DNA from: Bacteroidales bacterium UBA1756
GTDB taxonomy: Bacteria; Bacteroidota; Bacteroidia; Bacteroidales; WCHB1-69
Direction of reading: 5' to 3'
Assembly: GCA_002314795.1 (NCBI GenBank)
Contig: DCHI01000078.1
Location: 9,511-73,510 of the forward strand
Length of the DNA: 64,000 nucleotides
Notes under the pieces: model-generated
Database searches by the model: none
What the model was told of the DNA's origin: nothing
What the model saw: only the letters and a program-made list of their open reading frames with translations
Part shown: positions 36,898 to 45,514 of the stretch, one piece after another
How positions within the stretch are numbered: position 1 is the stretch's first letter
Layout: each line of letters starts with the position of its first letter
Translations under genes and position numbers: made by a program

Positions 36898-37641
36898 ATG
36901 TTTTCATCTTTAGAATGGTTACAAAGAACTGATTTGCTGATTGGTACGGAAGCGCTCCAACGGTTGCAGAATCTTCATATCTTAGTTGTTGGCGTGGGGG
37001 GCGTAGGGGCCTACTGCGCCGAATGCCTCTGCCGTGCTGGCATTGGAGAAATGACGATCATTGACGCAGATTGTGTGGATGAAACCAATCGCAACCGGCA
37101 ACTGTTAGCACTGACCACCACCGTTGGGAAGCCCAAAGTGGAAGTGATGGGAGAACGATTGTTGCAAATCAACCCCGAACTGAAACTCCATTGCATTCAA
37201 GAATTTCTCCGTGACGAACGGACGATTGAAATTTTGCAACAAACTCATTATGATTATGTTGTAGATGCCATCGATTCCATTTCTCCGAAAGTATTCTTGA
37301 TATACCACAGTTTGAAACTGAATTTGAAATTAGTTTCGGCTATGGGTGCCGGAGGCAAGATGGACCCCACGCAGGTCAAAGTCGCACCGATTGAAAAAAC
37401 GTACCAGTGTCGATTGGCGCACACCATACGCAAACGCTTACACAAGATGGAGGTCCGCAATGGTTTCACAGCGGTCTTCTCTCCAGAACCCGTCCGCGAA
37501 GGTAGCGTTCGGATTGACGCGGATCCGGAAGTCAACAAGTTATCTACCGTCGGGACCATCTCGTATATGCCGGCAGTTTTCGGGTGCGTCTGTGCCTCTG
37601 TCGTCATCAGAGACATCGTGGATAACGAAAAAATAGAGTAG
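36898..37641 (+). CDS. tcdA: tRNA threonylcarbamoyladenosine dehydratase TcdA
   Basis: TcdA is an E1-like enzyme that cyclises t6A37 of tRNA to ct6A using ATP. The 247-residue protein has the ThiF-type fold: LHILVVGVGGVGAYCAECLCRAGIG, split at the nucleotide loop G-x-G-G-V-G, then DADCVDETNRNRQL and VDAIDSISPKV. The conserved N-terminal RTDLLIGTEALQRL is present. In Escherichia coli the enzyme works with the CsdA-CsdE sulfur relay; here a sufE-family gene lies about 1.6 kb downstream, after an ATPase gene. It is 23 bases after rpoN. Confidence 0.92.
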   Translation: MFSSLEWLQRTDLLIGTEALQRLQNLHILVVGVGGVGAYCAECLCRAGIGEMTIIDADCVDETNRNRQLLALTTTVGKPKVEVMGERLLQINPELKLHCIQEFLRDERTIEILQQTHYDYVVDAIDSISPKVFLIYHSLKLNLKLVSAMGAGGKMDPTQVKVAPIEKTYQCRLAHTIRKRLHKMEVRNGFTAVFSPEPVREGSVRIDADPEVNKLSTVGTISYMPAVFGCVCASVVIRDIVDNEKIE

Positions 37642-37648
37642 GATTATT

Positions 37649-37683
37649 GCTCCGAAAGCGCTAAAAAAAACGAGTTTCGGAGC
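37649..37683. repeat. Inverted repeat between tcdA and the ATPase gene
   Basis: GCTCCGAAA (37649-37657) pairs exactly with TTTCGGAGC (37675-37683), with a 17-base A-rich loop. No T tract follows, so it is a weak terminator or an operator upstream of the next promoter. Confidence 0.55.
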
Positions 37684-37703
37684 AGCTATTTTAAATATTT
37701 TCG

Positions 37704-37711
37704 TACTTTTG
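37704..37711 (+). promoter_or_regulatory. -7 promoter element for the ATPase gene
   Basis: TACTTTTG, followed by CAGCC, lies 21 bases before the ATG at 37733. Confidence 0.65.
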
Positions 37712-37732
37712 CAGCCTCAAAATTATTATGAA

Positions 37733-39187
37733 ATGGTTGATAATAAGCATATTATTGGTCGTAGATACGAAAAAGAGTTGCTCAATAAAGTTCTTCAGAG
37801 TGGAAAAGCAGAATTAATAGCCATTTACGGTCGGCGACGGGTAGGGAAAACCTATTTGGTAAAGCAATTTTTTAACAACACCTTTGATTTCGCTTTCACT
37901 GGAACATTTGAAACTTCCAAAAGCGTACAACTATCTTTATTTCAACAAGAGATAAACCGATATGCACATACCTCCACTTCTGCACAAAAAAATTGGTTTG
38001 ACGCATTTGAGCAACTACGGCAATATCTTTCATCCCTAAAAAAGGACCAAATCATTATTTTCATAGATGAACTTCCCTGGATGGACACTCCGAAATCCAA
38101 CTTTCTACAAGCGTTTGCTTACTTTTGGAACACGTGGGCTTCTACCCAACCTTCCATTAAGCTGATAGTCTGCGGATCCGCAACAACCTGGATGCTCAGC
38201 AACCTCATCGGCGATAAGGGAGGTCTATATGGGCGTGTCACACAATCCATTCATCTTTCACCTTTCAACCTAAAAGAAACTGAAGATTTTCTTCTATACA
38301 AAAAAATTAATTGGAGCCGTTATCAAATCACGGAAACTTATATGATTTTAGGAGGGATTCCTTTCTATCTCGATATGCTCCGTCAGGACCTTCCTTTTAA
38401 TCAAAATATTGACAATCTTTTCTTTAAAGAAAATGCTCCTTTAAAAACAGAATACGATTTTTTGTTTCGTTCACTTTTTAAAGAATCAACCATCTATCGC
38501 AAAATAGTGGAAACACTATCCACCCGACGAAAAGGACTAACTTTATCGCAAATCAAAGAGGCACTGAAACTTACAGATGGTGGCTACTTGACTAAGATTA
38601 TGGATAATCTGACAAGCTGCGATTTTATCCGAAGATATTCGGCCTTTGGGAAACGGGGAAAAGATACGCTTTACCAGCTAACCGACCTCTTTTCTCTTTT
38701 TCATTTGCAATATGTAGAAAAGAACAATGGACAGGACGAACACTTTTGGAACAATATGCAGGATAACCCGTCCCGATACGCTTGGAGCGGATATGCCTTT
38801 GAACAAGTTTGTCTTCACCATATCCAACAGATAAAGAACGCATTAGGAATTTCTGGCATTTTAAGCAAAGTCTGTTCTTGGACTTGCGAATCCCAGATCG
38901 ACAAAGATGGGAATCAATGGAATGGCACACAAATAGACCTTATCATTGAGCGTCGCGACAATGTCATCAATCTTTGCGAAATGAAATTTTCTAAAGAAGA
39001 ATATACCATCAGTAAAGAATACGACCAACATCTCCGTGAACGACAAAGCACGTTCCAACATCTTACCCGAACAAAAAACGCCATCCACCTTACGTTTGTC
39101 ACGACATTCGGACTCAAACAAAACCTCTACTCCGGAAATATCCAACAGGTTGTCACGCTGAATCACCTGTTTTCTGAAAACCTTTAA
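37733..39187 (+). CDS. P-loop ATPase with C-terminal DUF234 / PD-(D/E)XK-like domain
   Basis: The 484-residue protein has a P-loop ATPase domain with Walker A in YGRRRVGKTYL, Walker B IIIFIDELPW and sensor GSATTWM, then a winged-helix-like segment (RRKGLTLSQIKEALKL) and a C-terminal DUF234-like domain containing the nuclease-type pattern IDLIIERRDNVINLCEMKFS (split at the D and E-x-K residues). These ATPases are common in bacteria and archaea, often as multi-copy, patchily spread genes, and their role is unknown. The ATG at 37733 is chosen because the -7 element ends at 37711. The gene has its own promoter and sits between tcdA and sufE. Confidence 0.85.
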   Translation: MVDNKHIIGRRYEKELLNKVLQSGKAELIAIYGRRRVGKTYLVKQFFNNTFDFAFTGTFETSKSVQLSLFQQEINRYAHTSTSAQKNWFDAFEQLRQYLSSLKKDQIIIFIDELPWMDTPKSNFLQAFAYFWNTWASTQPSIKLIVCGSATTWMLSNLIGDKGGLYGRVTQSIHLSPFNLKETEDFLLYKKINWSRYQITETYMILGGIPFYLDMLRQDLPFNQNIDNLFFKENAPLKTEYDFLFRSLFKESTIYRKIVETLSTRRKGLTLSQIKEALKLTDGGYLTKIMDNLTSCDFIRRYSAFGKRGKDTLYQLTDLFSLFHLQYVEKNNGQDEHFWNNMQDNPSRYAWSGYAFEQVCLHHIQQIKNALGISGILSKVCSWTCESQIDKDGNQWNGTQIDLIIERRDNVINLCEMKFSKEEYTISKEYDQHLRERQSTFQHLTRTKNAIHLTFVTTFGLKQNLYSGNIQQVVTLNHLFSENL

Positions 39188-39247
39188 TTTTCCTCAATTC
39201 CCACACTTTCAAACCTTGCACCCTTATAAATCTGACAAACTTTATTG

Positions 39248-39255
39248 TACCTTTG
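39248..39255 (+). promoter_or_regulatory. -7 promoter element for sufE
   Basis: TACCTTTG, followed by CACC, lies 32 bases before the sufE ATG at 39288. Just upstream (39208-39245) a decayed 9-bp repeat array can be read on the minus strand. Confidence 0.6.
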
Positions 39256-39287
39256 CACCTCATTTCTGATTAAATATTTTCACCCAA

Positions 39288-39701
39288 ATGAATACGATTT
39301 TAGAAGCTGAAAACGAAATCATCGAAGAGTTTGAATTGTTTGATGATTGGATGGATAAATACAACTATATCATTGAGTTAGGAAAAAGTTTGCCGTTGAT
39401 TGATGCACAATACAAAGATGAACAGCACCTCATTCCGGGATGTCAGTCACAGGTGTGGCTTCACGCGGATTTTGCAGATGGAAAACTTATTTTTCGTGCC
39501 GACAGCGACGCCATCATCACCAAAGGAATCATCAACCTGCTGATTCGGGTCCTTTCCAATCGTACCCCACAGGAAATTGCTGATGCCCCGTTAGCATACA
39601 TTGACCAAATCGGATTGAAAGAGCACCTCTCCCCCACCCGCTCCAACGGACTGATGTCTATGATTCAGCAAATCAAAGGGTACGCAGAAAAGTACAAGTA
39701 A
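39288..39701 (+). CDS. sufE: SufE-family cysteine desulfuration protein
   Basis: SufE accepts sulfur from a SufS/CsdA cysteine desulfurase. The 137-residue protein has the family core: LPLIDAQYKDEQHLIPGCQSQVWL, with the sulfur-accepting cysteine in PGCQSQVW, and a C-terminal ITKGIINLLIRVLSNRTPQEI. Length is typical. The paralogue CsdE works with TcdA in Escherichia coli, and tcdA lies about 1.6 kb upstream, so a CsdE-like role is possible. ABC-F follows 10 bases later. Confidence 0.92.
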   Translation: MNTILEAENEIIEEFELFDDWMDKYNYIIELGKSLPLIDAQYKDEQHLIPGCQSQVWLHADFADGKLIFRADSDAIITKGIINLLIRVLSNRTPQEIADAPLAYIDQIGLKEHLSPTRSNGLMSMIQQIKGYAEKYK

Positions 39702-39711
39702 CTGAGCCAAA

Positions 39712-41637
39712 ATGATATCAATCAATAAGTTATCCGTTAACTTTACAGGAGATTTCCTTTTCAAGGACGTTTCGTTTGTAGTTGGCGACCGCGACCGTAT
39801 CGGCTTGGTTGGCAAAAACGGAGCCGGAAAATCCACTCTGTTGAAGATTCTGCACAAGTTGCAGGAACCGACCACCGGTGAAATCACCATCACTGCAGGA
39901 CACCGCACGGGCTATCTTCCGCAAGAGCTGCACGGTTGCTACGAAACGACCATCTGGGATGAAACGATGACTGCTTTCGGCGAACTTAAAAGTTTGGAAC
40001 GCCGCGTAGAAAGCATTACCCAGGAATTGGCGGACCGCGCCGACTATGAAAGCGAAGGGTATTTCAAATTGACGCAGCAACTTTCCGACCTCACCGACCG
40101 TTTTCACCAATTGGGCGGAGCCACGATGGAAGGCGACGCCGAAAAAGTTTTGCTCGGACTTGGCTTTCGAAAAAGCGACTTTTCCCGCCCTATGAAAGAA
40201 TTTAGCAATGGATGGCAAATGCGCGTCTCCTTGGCTAAAATTCTGTTACAGAAGCCCGAAGTCATCCTTTTGGACGAACCGACCAACCACTTGGATATCG
40301 AGTCCATTCAATGGTTGGAAGATTATTTGGCGGGCTATGATGGCGCGTTGATTCTTGTTTCGCACGACCGCGCCTTCCTTGATCGTGTTACCAACCGCAC
40401 CGTCGAAATTACACTCGGAAATATTCAAGACTACAAATGTAGCTATTCCGAATACGTTGAACAACGTTTGGAACGAATTGAAGCACAGCAAAATGCTTAC
40501 GAAAATCAGCAGAAAGAAATTGCTCAGATTGAAAAGTTCATTGAACGTTTCCGCTACAAAGCAACGAAAGCCAAACAGGTGCAAAGCCGGCTGAAGCTGT
40601 TGGACAAGATGGACAAAATCGAAGTCGATGACATCGACAACTCGCACATTTCGTTTCGTTTTCCACCCGCGCCACACTCCGGACGCATCACCGTTGAAAC
40701 CGAACACTTGGCACTCGGTTACGATTCATTGGAAGTTTTGAAAGACATTGATTTTCACTTGGAAAGAGGCGAAAAAGTAGCTTTCGTCGGACGCAACGGG
40801 GAAGGAAAATCCACGATGGTAAAAGCCATTGTCGGCGAGTTGCAGCCACAAAAAGGAGAAATCAAACTCGGACACGAAGTGGTCATTGGCTACTACGCCC
40901 AAAACCAAGCCCAGAAGCTGAACCCCGACAAAACAGTCTTTGAAACCATCGACGATGTTGCGGTCGGAGACATTCGGCCCAAAATACGGACCATTCTCGG
41001 CAGTTTTCTTTTTTCAACCGAAGATACGGAAAAAAAAGTAAGCGTACTCTCCGGTGGCGAAAAGTCGCGTTTAGCCCTTGCAAAACTGTTACTTTCTCCT
41101 TTCAACCTGCTTATTCTCGACGAACCGACAAACCATCTGGATATGCAATCGAAAGACGTACTGAAAAACGCGCTGCTTCAGTACGAAGGAAGTATGATTT
41201 TGGTTTCTCACGACCGTGATTTTCTTCAAGGATTGAGTACGAAGGTTTTTGAATTTCGAGACCAGAAGATAAAGACTTATCTTGGAGACGTTTACGATTT
41301 TTTGGAAAAGAAAAAAATCGACTCTTTCCAAGCACTTCAAGCGCCTGTGAAAGGAGCGAATCCAGCGGAACCCGCTCCGAAAGTCAGTGCCAATAAAGCC
41401 AATTACGAACAGAAAAAGGCACAGGATGCGGCCAAACGCAAAAAGGAGAATCAAGCCAGGAAGCTGGAACAAGAAATTGACGAACTCACCAAGCAAAAAA
41501 ACGAAATTGAGATAAAACTCGCTTTGCCAGAACAATATGCCGCTGAAATTGCGTCCGGAGAACTCTATGCCGCCTACGAAAAAGTGCAAAAAGAGATTGA
41601 AGAAAAAGAGTGGCAATGGATGGAATTGCTTTCCTAA
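39712..41637 (+). CDS. ABC-F family ATPase (Uup/EttA-like)
   Basis: The 641-residue protein has two ABC domains in tandem and no membrane span, so it is an ABC-F translation factor or resistance-type protein rather than a transporter. Walker A motifs are GKNGAGKS and GRNGEGKS; the signature motifs are FSNGWQMRV in the first domain and LSGGEKSRL in the second; Walker B/H motifs are LLDEPTNHLD and LILDEPTNHLD. The interdomain linker (about residues 240-310) carries the charged helices that reach the P-site tRNA. A coiled-coil tail of about 80 residues ends the protein. Which ABC-F subfamily it belongs to cannot be told by eye. It is 10 bases after sufE and 11 before the HAD gene. Confidence 0.9.
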   Translation: MISINKLSVNFTGDFLFKDVSFVVGDRDRIGLVGKNGAGKSTLLKILHKLQEPTTGEITITAGHRTGYLPQELHGCYETTIWDETMTAFGELKSLERRVESITQELADRADYESEGYFKLTQQLSDLTDRFHQLGGATMEGDAEKVLLGLGFRKSDFSRPMKEFSNGWQMRVSLAKILLQKPEVILLDEPTNHLDIESIQWLEDYLAGYDGALILVSHDRAFLDRVTNRTVEITLGNIQDYKCSYSEYVEQRLERIEAQQNAYENQQKEIAQIEKFIERFRYKATKAKQVQSRLKLLDKMDKIEVDDIDNSHISFRFPPAPHSGRITVETEHLALGYDSLEVLKDIDFHLERGEKVAFVGRNGEGKSTMVKAIVGELQPQKGEIKLGHEVVIGYYAQNQAQKLNPDKTVFETIDDVAVGDIRPKIRTILGSFLFSTEDTEKKVSVLSGGEKSRLALAKLLLSPFNLLILDEPTNHLDMQSKDVLKNALLQYEGSMILVSHDRDFLQGLSTKVFEFRDQKIKTYLGDVYDFLEKKKIDSFQALQAPVKGANPAEPAPKVSANKANYEQKKAQDAAKRKKENQARKLEQEIDELTKQKNEIEIKLALPEQYAAEIASGELYAAYEKVQKEIEEKEWQWMELLS

Positions 41638-41648
41638 ATCCGATTTAT

Positions 41649-42362
41649 ATGAATTTACAGAAAACAACTAAAGTCATTGCATTTGATGCTGACGACACCT
41701 TGTGGGACAACGAACCGTTTTTTCAGAATGTGGAGGCCGAAATGTGCAAGATTATGGCACCATACGGCAGCGCTGAAGAGGTTTCCAAGCATCTTTTTGC
41801 CATTGAAATGGACAATATGCCCGATTACGGATACGGTGCCGTTGCTTTCACTATGTCATTGATAGAGAATGCAATCAAGTTCAGCAAAGGAGCCATTCCA
41901 GCCAACGACATAGGTAGAATCATTGAATTGGGAAGAACGCTCGTCCGATTGAAAGCGACGCCATTGAAAGGCGTTTCTGAAACCTTGCAAGCATTGAAAA
42001 AATCTCAAAAATACAAAATGGTGGTCTTTACCAAAGGGGAACTGCTCACTCAGGAAAACAAGTTGAAACGCTCCGGTCTGCTCCCCTATTTTGACGAAAC
42101 CATCATCGTTTCCGACAAAAAAGAGCCGCAATACAACGATTTATGTACCAAAATGGGCATTGAAAGTTCAGCGTTGGTGATGGTTGGAAATTCACTTCGT
42201 TCCGACATTCTGCCCGCACTCAACATTGGCGCATACGGGATTTTCATTCCGTACGAAGTTATGTGGCAGCACGAAGTCATTGACCATTTTGAACACGAGA
42301 GAATGATTCAAATTGAAAGATTTGAGGAACTGAAAGGGGTTTTCGGGGTAGAAAGTTTATAA
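41649..42362 (+). CDS. HAD-family hydrolase
   Basis: The 237-residue protein has the haloacid dehalogenase fold with motif I FDADDTLWDN, a lysine motif, VVFTKGEL for motif II and VGNSLRSDILPALNIGAYG for motif IV. The substrate is unknown; members are mostly phosphatases. The ATG at 41649 follows the ABC-F stop by 11 bases; a longer frame inside the previous gene is less likely. The stop codon lies within the first unit of a 9-bp tandem repeat array. Confidence 0.85.
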   Translation: MNLQKTTKVIAFDADDTLWDNEPFFQNVEAEMCKIMAPYGSAEEVSKHLFAIEMDNMPDYGYGAVAFTMSLIENAIKFSKGAIPANDIGRIIELGRTLVRLKATPLKGVSETLQALKKSQKYKMVVFTKGELLTQENKLKRSGLLPYFDETIIVSDKKEPQYNDLCTKMGIESSALVMVGNSLRSDILPALNIGAYGIFIPYEVMWQHEVIDHFEHERMIQIERFEELKGVFGVESL

Positions 42363-42407
42363 AGTTTGTAAGGTTTATAAAGTTCGTAAAGTTTATAAGG
42401 TTTGTAA
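42354..42407. repeat. 9-bp tandem repeat array (six units)
   Basis: Six consecutive units of the pattern (A/G)GTTTRTAA: AGTTTATAA, AGTTTGTAA, GGTTTATAA, AGTTCGTAA, AGTTTATAA, GGTTTGTAA. The first unit contains the HAD stop codon. It lies between convergent HAD and mutS2 genes. The same unit occurs at 25634-25669. Confidence 0.8.
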
Positions 42408-42453
42408 AGTGTTGATTTTTGTTACTCGCACTTTCACCTTACGGACCTTGTTT

Positions 42454-44910
42454 TTACAAATCAACGACGGTGATACCGTAGCCGCCGAGTTCCAGGGCCT
42501 CGTCACGGAAAGCGACTACTTCACGACGGCGGGACAATTGCTGTCGGACAACATTGCGTAAAATACCATTTCCTTTCCCGTGCAGAATCTTAACTTGGTG
42601 AATACTAAGCAAAACGGCCTCGTCGATATAACTTTCCAACATTCCGATGGCTTCGTCCGCACGCACACCACGAATGTCCAAGGTGCTTTTGAAAGACGAA
42701 ATCTTGGCGTTCATCGCTTCGCTCAACGTACCACTATTGACACGAACACCGTGTTTCTTTACATCTTTGGCCTCTTTTTTACTGATTTTTGTCAATTTTT
42801 TGAGTGAAGTTCTGAAAGCAACCGAATTGAAAACGACCGTCACGTCTTGACCATTCAGTTCGGTTACTTCACCAACTGTCTGTATGTCAACCATAAAGAC
42901 GGAATCTCCCACGTGGATAGTCGGGTCTTCGGGTGCTTTTTCTTCCTTAGCGACCTTTGGTTTTGCAAATTCCATCGGGACGGCCGGCTTCGGACCTTCC
43001 GTCTTTTCAAACTCGTCAATTTCAGTGCGAAGACGTTCTTTTCCCTTCTGCGCCTTTTCCCGAATCTGCTTCGTCTTTTCCGGAGCTGCTTTCACCTCGC
43101 GAATTTCTCGTATCGTCGATTCAATCAACTTGTTAGCATTATCAATAATGGAAGTCGCTTGATTTTTTGCTTTCTGTAAAATGTCCTTGCGCCGCGATTC
43201 CAACTCACTGAATTTTTCGCCGTAGTCCTGAATCATTTCGGCCAAATGATTGTCTGCCGACGTCACCAATCTCAACTTTTCATCAATTTGCAATTTTGCA
43301 ACCTCAATCTCCTGTAATTTGCGCTCATAGTCAATCTGTGCCGTTCCCGATTTTTGGATGGCACTGTCAATAATTGCCTGCGGGAATCCGATTTTCTGTG
43401 CAATCTCGTAAGTAAAAGAACTTCCTGGATTGCCGACTTTGAGAATAAAAAGTGGTCGTAACTCATTCGTATCGTACAGCATAGCGCCATTCACCGATTC
43501 CGGATAATGGTCGGGGAACATTTTCAAATTCCCGTAGTGCGTTGTTACCACACCAAAGGCGCGACTTTGATAGAAAGATTCCAAAACGGCCTCCGCCATA
43601 GCAGCACCCAACGTCGGTTCCGTTCCGGACCCCAACTCATCTATCAGAAAAAGAGAACGTTCATTCAGATTTTCTAACATCACTTTCAGATTACGCAAGT
43701 GTGAGCTGTAGGTACTCAAGTCATTTTCAATGGATTGTTCATCACCCATATCAATGAAGAAATCGGTAAAAACGCTCATTTCCGAAGCGTCGTCTGCCGG
43801 GACAAGCAAACCGCATTGCAACATAAACTGGAGAAGGCCTATCGTTTTAAGGCACACTGACTTACCACCAGCATTCGGGCCAGAAATAATCAGAATACGC
43901 TGTTGTGGACGGAGTTCCACGTCCAATGGCTGCACCTTGCGTCCCAGGGACTTGTATTTCAGAAAAAGGAGCGGGTGAACGGCTTTGACCAAATGCAACG
44001 CCGGTGTTTCCGTAAGACGTGGCATACTTGCATTCAAATCAATGGATAACAATGCCTTAGCACGGAGGCAGTCAATTGTTCCTATAAAAAAATGATAGTG
44101 GCGAAGGTTTGGGATGGAGTCACGGATTTCATTGGAAATTGCCGTAAGAATGCGAATGATTTCTCGCTTTTCCGCATTCATCAGGTCTTTCAGTTCGTTA
44201 TTGGCGGCAAAAACTTCCGTCGGTTCAATGAAAACTGTTTGGCCGGTTGCCGATTCATCGTGGATAAAACCTTGCAAGCGACGCTTGAACTGCGCTTGAA
44301 CGGGAATACAGATTCGTCCGTTTCGAACCGTCATTTCAGCATCTTCCTTGGCAATGCCATCCTGTTTTGCAACCGCCAACAACTTGCGTATTTTTTTATC
44401 TGCCTCATTCGAAATATGGATGATTTCGCTCTTGATACGGCGCAATTCGGGCGAGGCATCGTCACGCAAGCCACCCTTTGGATCAAGAATGCGGTTGATG
44501 GAGGCAAGTAATTGCTTTTCAAGAACGATGTCTTCACAAATGCTCCACAGTTGAGGGTATTTTCCATCTTCGTGACGAGCACGAAAATAGACGGAAATGC
44601 TGATGACCGCGGAAATCAGATTTCGAAGGGCGGCAAGTTCGTCCAACTCGATAAACGTTCCGTCGATGGCAATACGAGAAAGAGCCGGAAGAAGGTTGTT
44701 GTAGTCCTGAGCCGGGAAAGGGTCGTCAAACAGAAGAACCGATTTAAATTCGTCAACTTTCAACAGTTCGTCGCGCACCTCTTCCAACGAGGTTGAGTAA
44801 TGGATGTTTTGCACCTTTTCGCATCCCATATCACTGATACAATGAGATATAAGGTTTTCACGAAGGACATCAAATCCAATCTTTTCTTCAAAATTTTCTG
44901 GATAAATCAT
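42454..44910 (-). CDS. mutS2: Endonuclease MutS2
   Basis: MutS2 is a MutS homologue without mismatch-recognition domain I that suppresses recombination and acts on stalled or collided ribosomes. The 818-residue protein has the clamp/core region, the ATPase with Walker A ISGPNAGGKSV, Walker B LFLIDELGSGTEP and TTHYGNLK, then a long coiled coil (about residues 510-640), a KOW-like segment (HVGDSVFMVDIQTVGEV) and a C-terminal Smr endonuclease domain with LDIRGVRADEA and HGKGNGILR. The ATG at 44910 is preferred over the longer frame, which starts inside the promoter element at 44928-44936. Confidence 0.93.
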   Translation of the reverse strand: MIYPENFEEKIGFDVLRENLISHCISDMGCEKVQNIHYSTSLEEVRDELLKVDEFKSVLLFDDPFPAQDYNNLLPALSRIAIDGTFIELDELAALRNLISAVISISVYFRARHEDGKYPQLWSICEDIVLEKQLLASINRILDPKGGLRDDASPELRRIKSEIIHISNEADKKIRKLLAVAKQDGIAKEDAEMTVRNGRICIPVQAQFKRRLQGFIHDESATGQTVFIEPTEVFAANNELKDLMNAEKREIIRILTAISNEIRDSIPNLRHYHFFIGTIDCLRAKALLSIDLNASMPRLTETPALHLVKAVHPLLFLKYKSLGRKVQPLDVELRPQQRILIISGPNAGGKSVCLKTIGLLQFMLQCGLLVPADDASEMSVFTDFFIDMGDEQSIENDLSTYSSHLRNLKVMLENLNERSLFLIDELGSGTEPTLGAAMAEAVLESFYQSRAFGVVTTHYGNLKMFPDHYPESVNGAMLYDTNELRPLFILKVGNPGSSFTYEIAQKIGFPQAIIDSAIQKSGTAQIDYERKLQEIEVAKLQIDEKLRLVTSADNHLAEMIQDYGEKFSELESRRKDILQKAKNQATSIIDNANKLIESTIREIREVKAAPEKTKQIREKAQKGKERLRTEIDEFEKTEGPKPAVPMEFAKPKVAKEEKAPEDPTIHVGDSVFMVDIQTVGEVTELNGQDVTVVFNSVAFRTSLKKLTKISKKEAKDVKKHGVRVNSGTLSEAMNAKISSFKSTLDIRGVRADEAIGMLESYIDEAVLLSIHQVKILHGKGNGILRNVVRQQLSRRREVVAFRDEALELGGYGITVVDL

Positions 44911-44927
44911 CGGTTGTAAAAAAGAGT

Positions 44928-44936
44928 GCAAAAATA
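44928..44936 (-). promoter_or_regulatory. -7 promoter element for mutS2
   Basis: The minus strand reads TATTTTTGC, about 18 bases before the mutS2 ATG. Confidence 0.6.
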
Positions 44937-44961
44937 CGGATTTTTACTCGGATAGAATTTG

Positions 44962-44969
44962 TACTTTTG
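44962..44969 (+). promoter_or_regulatory. -7 promoter element for the small lipoprotein gene
   Basis: TACTTTTG, followed by CCGTC, lies 26 bases before the ATG at 44996 and is divergent to the mutS2 promoter. Confidence 0.65.
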
Positions 44970-44995
44970 CCGTCTTAAAAAGTAAATCCAACATA

Positions 44996-45514
44996 ATGAA
45001 ACGTTTTCTTATTTTGATGCTTACCGCTGCCCTTATGGTCTCCTGTCATACGCAAAAAGAGGCAGTAGAAACCACAACCTCTGAACCTCAGAAACCAGCT
45101 GTCTCACAAGTTGCTTCTCCTAAGGTTGTCATCTATAAAATGAAAAAAGACTACAGCCAACACGTCCCCGTCACGCTGTCCGCCGATAAAAAGAGCATCG
45201 TTTCCTATCCCCATCCACGGGACGTATATACGAACGGAAAATTAGCCATCCCAACGCAGTTGGTAAAGGGCTATTGGCTTGATAATCGTGGAATTAACGA
45301 AAACGTTGCTTTTTTGGAATACACCTACGAAGAGTACGCTCAACTCCAAGACGTTCCCTCTATTGATGTTCTTTACAACAAAATCATTGACAAAAATCCT
45401 CTGAAAGAGATGTGGATTTGCGGACATCGCCACCATTTCAACAATATCGAAGAAGAATTGAACGACGCGATTTCCAACAACGTGCTGGAAGGAAAATTTC
45501 AAAGAGTCAAATAA
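44996..45514 (+). CDS. Lipoprotein of unknown function
   Basis: The 172-residue protein has a lipoprotein signal (MKRFLILMLTAALMVSC) with the modified cysteine at residue 17, a short linker of about 25 residues rich in E, T and P, and a folded part containing YKMKKDYSQHVPVTLSADKKSIVSYPHPRDV (split after DYSQ) and HRHHFNNIEEE near the end. I do not recognise a family with known function, though the phrase SYPHPRDVY recurs in Bacteroidota lipoproteins as far as I recall. It has its own promoter and ends one base before the convergent btuB-like gene. Confidence 0.72.
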   Translation: MKRFLILMLTAALMVSCHTQKEAVETTTSEPQKPAVSQVASPKVVIYKMKKDYSQHVPVTLSADKKSIVSYPHPRDVYTNGKLAIPTQLVKGYWLDNRGINENVAFLEYTYEEYAQLQDVPSIDVLYNKIIDKNPLKEMWICGHRHHFNNIEEELNDAISNNVLEGKFQRVK

